64,000 bases of DNA from Tricholoma matsutake (lineage: Eukaryota > Basidiomycota > Agaricomycetes > Agaricales > Tricholomataceae), in contig AP026546.1 of assembly GCA_026075535.2 (NCBI GenBank), positions 6,820,001 through 6,884,000 of the forward strand, read 5' to 3'. The translations under genes were made by a program, and so were the position numbers. Below are positions 60,478 to 64,000 of the stretch, piece by piece. The number at the start of each line of letters is the position of its first letter. The stretch's first letter is position 1. The notes beneath the pieces were generated by a model that ran no database searches, was not told the origin of the DNA, and was given only the letters and a program-made list of their open reading frames with translations.

Positions 60478-60491
60478 CATGTGAGGAGGAG

Positions 60492-60845
60492 TGTTGAGAA
60501 TCACACCATGAGCGAAAACACCGCTGCATCATTTGATGTGACTGTCGGCATGTATGACATGAGTACTATATTTAGCATATCACTTGATGCGCATGTCCAA
60601 CAGATACCTTTGTGAATACCTTTGTGAATGGCCTCTTTGTCTCGATAGATAGGTATATGTGCCGTGCTCAGTAGTTTAAACACCTCAGTCGCTTATACAA
60701 GAGACTGAGGTGAGTACTTACTTTACGATTACCGTGTGCTCGTTAACTCACTATACCTATAGTTTATATTGTATACTCTAGATATAGTTAACAATACTTA
60801 TACAAGAGACTGAGTTTATATTGTCTCTAGGATTGATTTTCTACA
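60492..60845 (+). repeat. Copia-2 3' LTR
   Basis: TGTTGAGAATCACACC to GATTTTCTACA, 354 bp, preceded by the purine tract TGAGGAGGAG that belongs to copia-2 (copia-3 inserted just upstream of this tract). CCTCAGTC (60683-60690) / GACTGAGG (60703-60710), with a second ACTTATACAAGAGACTGAG block at about 60,797. It marks the right edge of the transposon island; outer flank GTATA. Confidence 0.85.
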
Positions 60846-61553
60846 GTATACCCTCCACCTCCTTCACAGACTATCTGCCCAACTTTATAACCGGCTTTGA
60901 CACTCAACCAGTTTATTTTTAGCACTTTCGAACTCAATTTGAACTTAAAATTTAATTTATAATTCTACATATATTTTCAACTTATATCATTGAGTATTTA
61001 TTCATTAAATGCTCCCCAATAGATGTACATACGATATTCCGGAGGGGATGCGGGTGGGGAGTAAGGGACTTTGGTCATCAGAACCAAACAATTTCCTTTC
61101 TGAGAACAATGGAACATATGGCCGCCTAAAGTCGCCAACTGTGGGACGGTCACCGGGACTGATCGGGAATTTCCAATACCCATGTTCTCTGGTTTTGTAT
61201 GTTCCTCAATACTGAGAACTCGGAACTTTCCAGCTTGCTACTTGAAGTCAGTTCATTACAGGAGACGAGCAAGAGACGAGGCTGCACCACTTGATGAATA
61301 AGTACTTCACTTGCCAATATGCAAAGGACATCGGACATACACAAAACATCATTTTAATTGTATAAGTCCGAAAGTAATTATATTAATATAGTATGACGAA
61401 AAGAAAGTTCGACCTGTACTGTCCTGCAAGCCGACTTCCGACACGCATATACTAAATCTTTACTCTAGAGAACTCTGCCAGGGCATAACAACCATAACAG
61501 TTCCCATCATGTCAGTTGCCATAAGAGCTACTTCCCATAAGAGCTGTTCCCAT
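60846..61553. other. Intergenic between TE island and DUF3455 gene
   Basis: About 0.7 kb. ORFs here are short and without family resemblance. It should contain the 3' UTR of the minus-strand DUF3455 gene. Nothing else recognised. Confidence 0.5.
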
Positions 61554-62694
61554 CTATGAGCTGTGCCCATGGCCGTTCCAATTGTTCCCATGGCCGTTCC
61601 CATAGCCGTTCCAATAGCCCTTCCCATAATCGTCCTCATAAGCATAAGGACCGTACCCGTGAGGACTACCGGAGTTCCAAGGATACCCAGTACCATTGCC
61701 GACCGAACCACCGAACAGATCTGGAAACCAGTTTAATACTGAACAATTGCAATAGGCGTTAAAGACCACTTACAATACTTCGCAGCATACCTTACAGTAA
61801 TTGAGGACGACCCAGTGCACTGCCAAATGAAATTGGTAAGACCACCGTAAGTATTGCATATTCAATGTATACCGATGATGGAGGTAGTCCGCCTCTGGTA
61901 TCAACTCGGTAGACCTCTTGTGCCAGGTAGCCCTGGATGGCGTTCAATTTCACCCATGGGATATCATATGCCGGTCTGGGGGCCGGAACGCTAATATTTG
62001 CGGCAGCAACCACGAAAGCGTTCTTATTGCCTGCATTTGTGCCTTGCGATGTGAAGTCCCATTTCGGTTCAATCCCCTTCCCAGTAGGATTGGTCACGAA
62101 GTAATGCTGGCCTTCATTGAGACCCTCGTGTGAAACGATCTTCAGGATGAGAATAAAGACAGAGCGCTACTTACCGAGGACGAAGGACGAGTTCGTCGAA
62201 AAGAAAAGCGAAATGATCTCTTGCGGGGTCAAATATGAAGGAGCACTTTCCCATGCGGCGAAAACTACATCTTGGATGGACCAGAAAGACGACGAATTAT
62301 AGAAACAAGAAATGTCAAATAGTTCGGCGACGGCGCCAGTGTTACTACGACAAAAAATGAGGCGTTGGACAACGAGAGCAACGAAAGGGACGCACTTATA
62401 CTTTCCGTTATAACATGTGTAATTCTGCGTGCCAAGGGCGACTGCAATAAACGAAGCTGTCTCTTGAGGTTTGCCGAGTGTAGTTTGATTAGGTGGCAAA
62501 TAGATCTCGGCTCCTGAGATATCACACCTGACGAACGTCGGTCTCCAACTAGGAGTCGGAGTCCAGTACGGGGTCGAAGTCCAGGTGGAGGTCGGAGTCT
62601 TACTCGAGGTCGGAGTGCAGCTCGAGCTGGCGCCGGCAGCGACTTGGAGAACAGGGAACGAGAGGACGAGAGGAAGTAGTGCAGCGCGTCGCAT
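61554..62694 (-). CDS. Secreted DUF3455-domain protein
   Basis: Four exons (62694-62175, 62111-61873, 61819-61774, 61738-61554) give 329 residues. A signal peptide (MRRAALLPLVLSFPVLQVAAG) is followed by a Thr/Pro/Ser-rich linker (TPTSTWTSTPYWTPTPSW), then the DUF3455 domain: LPPNQTTLGKPQETASFIAV, ALGTQNYTCYNGKY, GAVAELFDISC, VTNPTGKGIEPKWDFTS, WVKLNAIQGYLAQEVYRVDT, RGGLPPSSC. Fungal DUF3455 proteins are secreted and of unknown activity. Odd for the family as I know it: after TVRYAAKY, where such proteins usually end, the fourth exon adds about 60 residues rich in Gly, Asn, Trp and Tyr (YGKGYWNGYGNGHGNNWNGH). Many Cys and NXS/T sites suit an extracellular protein. Confidence 0.85.
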
Positions 62695-62769
62695 TCTTCA
62701 ACTAAACGTTTTGTGAGACGTCAGGAACTTCAGCAACTAAGTTGAAGCACATAAATTTTATCCAGGCAC

Positions 62770-62777
62770 TTTATATA
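62770..62777 (-). promoter_or_regulatory. TATA box of DUF3455 gene
   Basis: TATATAAA on the minus strand, 76 bp upstream of the start codon at 62694, at a suitable distance for a basidiomycete promoter with a short leader. Confidence 0.5.
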
Positions 62778-64000
62778 CCTCTTTCGGAAAGCGTGTACTA
62801 GCGTGTAGGGCTGCATACGCCGCGCAGTTTCGGAAATAACGATTAGTTTATAACAGCGATCCTAGATCATCGATCATCGATCGTCGGATATGTATAAATC
62901 AAACATATGATGAAAGCGGTGAGGTAGCTGGATCATCGTCGCGCAACATTTAATATACCAATAAGGGCAGGAAGGGAATTGAGAAGACATACCTCATATA
63001 AATCACCCTATAGCAAAAAACAATCAACGTTGCCTGTCCAATAGGTGACTCAGGTGCGCAGCAGGGAGGGAAAATCACTGCATCATATATATAATATAAC
63101 CTTGATATATAACAGGATATACTTACATAACTGAGATCCAGACCCATTATTAATATTAAGCAGGTTTTTTTAGATCGGACTTCGAAAATAACACGCATCT
63201 GGAGTCCGAAGCTCGAATGTCAATGAAGTCGAAGCATGTTGCCAATTTTTAGTGGGTGGCCGATATATGCAATACGGATAAGGGATTTTTTTGGAGGCGT
63301 TTATGTATACTTGTTCTCATTTTGTTTTACGGAGCATCTTCCGAGGATGAAAGATTCTGTGAGAGAATGTAGTAAACAAGTCCAAAAATACTCAACCTCA
63401 TGTAAGCAACGACGCATTTTTGTGCGGTAAAATCTAAAAAACAGCTCACTGATGCATTGATGCCCACACGGAAAGCGGAGTTTAAGAAGCTTGCTTATGT
63501 AATAATAGTGCTCTTCACTTCGGTCGTTTTCGTAGACCCCGATTTCGGCCCAACCAGTCAACGATTTGTCTCGGGCCTTGCGAACGAGGAGGCGCTGAAC
63601 TAGGACCCCCAAAAGCCCCTACTAAGGTATGTTCCACGAAAAAAATCCTTATCCGGACAATTTTTTTTCACTTAGGCACCGATTTCATCCGGATAGGTTT
63701 AGGCCCGATTTTATCCGGACAAATGGAAGTGACATACGAAAAATCAGCATTTTCTTCTGAAATACCTATTTTTTGGCTTCTACAGCGCTCTGGCGCCATA
63801 GTGGAGGGTGTGTACATAAATTCCAAGCAATAAAACACCTACATTTCAGTCTTGGAAGTTGTCGGGAGTATGCAGTTTAAAAGTTCTGTAACGCTAAGCT
63901 CAATGTTGGGGAGTAGTGCATGTTCTTCTTTCGCTGGTATAGTCAGCAAGGCCTCGCAATATTCTTGCAGGTTTGCCGGAGGGAATTCTGGGAAGCATTT
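62778..64000. other. Right end of window, no supported gene
   Basis: No ORF with family resemblance; a 103-codon minus-strand ORF at 63,301-63,612 could be part of a gene beyond the edge, but nothing supports it. An ATCATCGATCATCGATCGTCG run lies at about 62,867-62,886, and TATCCGGACAA occurs twice with a related ATCCGGATAGG between (about 63,650-63,722). Confidence 0.4.

Noticed and set aside
63301..63612. 103-codon minus-strand ORF near the right edge
   Set aside because: No recognisable domain and no supporting splice or promoter signals; could be part of a gene outside the window but cannot be supported.

Overview
This is a fungal chromosome segment, most likely from an agaricomycete basidiomycete. 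The evidence is intron-dense genes (introns about 50 nt, exons as short as 18-30 nt), basidiomycete-type SEC23, OPT, GH47 and DUF3455 genes, and CxC2/KDZ-type transposons. No rRNA, tRNA or CRISPR was seen. All assignments come from reading the sequence; no database search was run.

Layout. Left host block (1-11,628): the 5' part of an unrecognised acidic protein (minus), divergent from a complete 10-exon sec23 (1,865-4,658); then a complete 20-exon oligopeptide transporter (5,370-8,739), convergent with a secreted GH47 alpha-1,2-mannosidase (9,072-11,628, minus). Right host block (60,846-64,000): a secreted DUF3455 protein (61,554-62,694, minus). Between them lies about 48.9 kb (11,987-60,845) that is almost wholly transposable elements nested in one another.

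The island contains three Ty1/copia copies (called 1, 2 and 3). Copia-1 (minus) is split by an 11.4-kb KDZ DNA transposon (12,437-23,845) and by a 6.9-kb TIR element B (24,754-31,684). B carries Helitron-like replicase/helicase remnants and a ubiquitin-peptidase-like ORF, and that ORF holds a further TIR element C. A Ty3/gypsy chromovirus (34,137-44,160) contains a gag-only LTR element H (38,683-43,540). Copia-2 and copia-3 carry TIR elements F, G, D and E, and a solo LTR of another family. All these TIR elements have TAGTG termini, and target duplications are 8 bp, as in hAT transposons.

Main observations. (1) F and G are inverted copies whose flanking 8-bp target duplications are swapped. 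Together with a 5-bp copia-3 duplication now split across the region, this shows that about 12 kb was inverted by recombination between F and G. (2) The KDZ transposon is bounded by roughly 115-bp terminal inverted repeats with long TTATAA-rich subterminal arrays, and carries two further genes. (3) Element B joins hAT-like ends to a DUF6570/Rep/PIF1/ubiquitin-peptidase coding set. (4) Catalytic residues and sense codons in the transposons are repeatedly lost by G-to-A and C-to-T changes, as expected from cytosine methylation and deamination.
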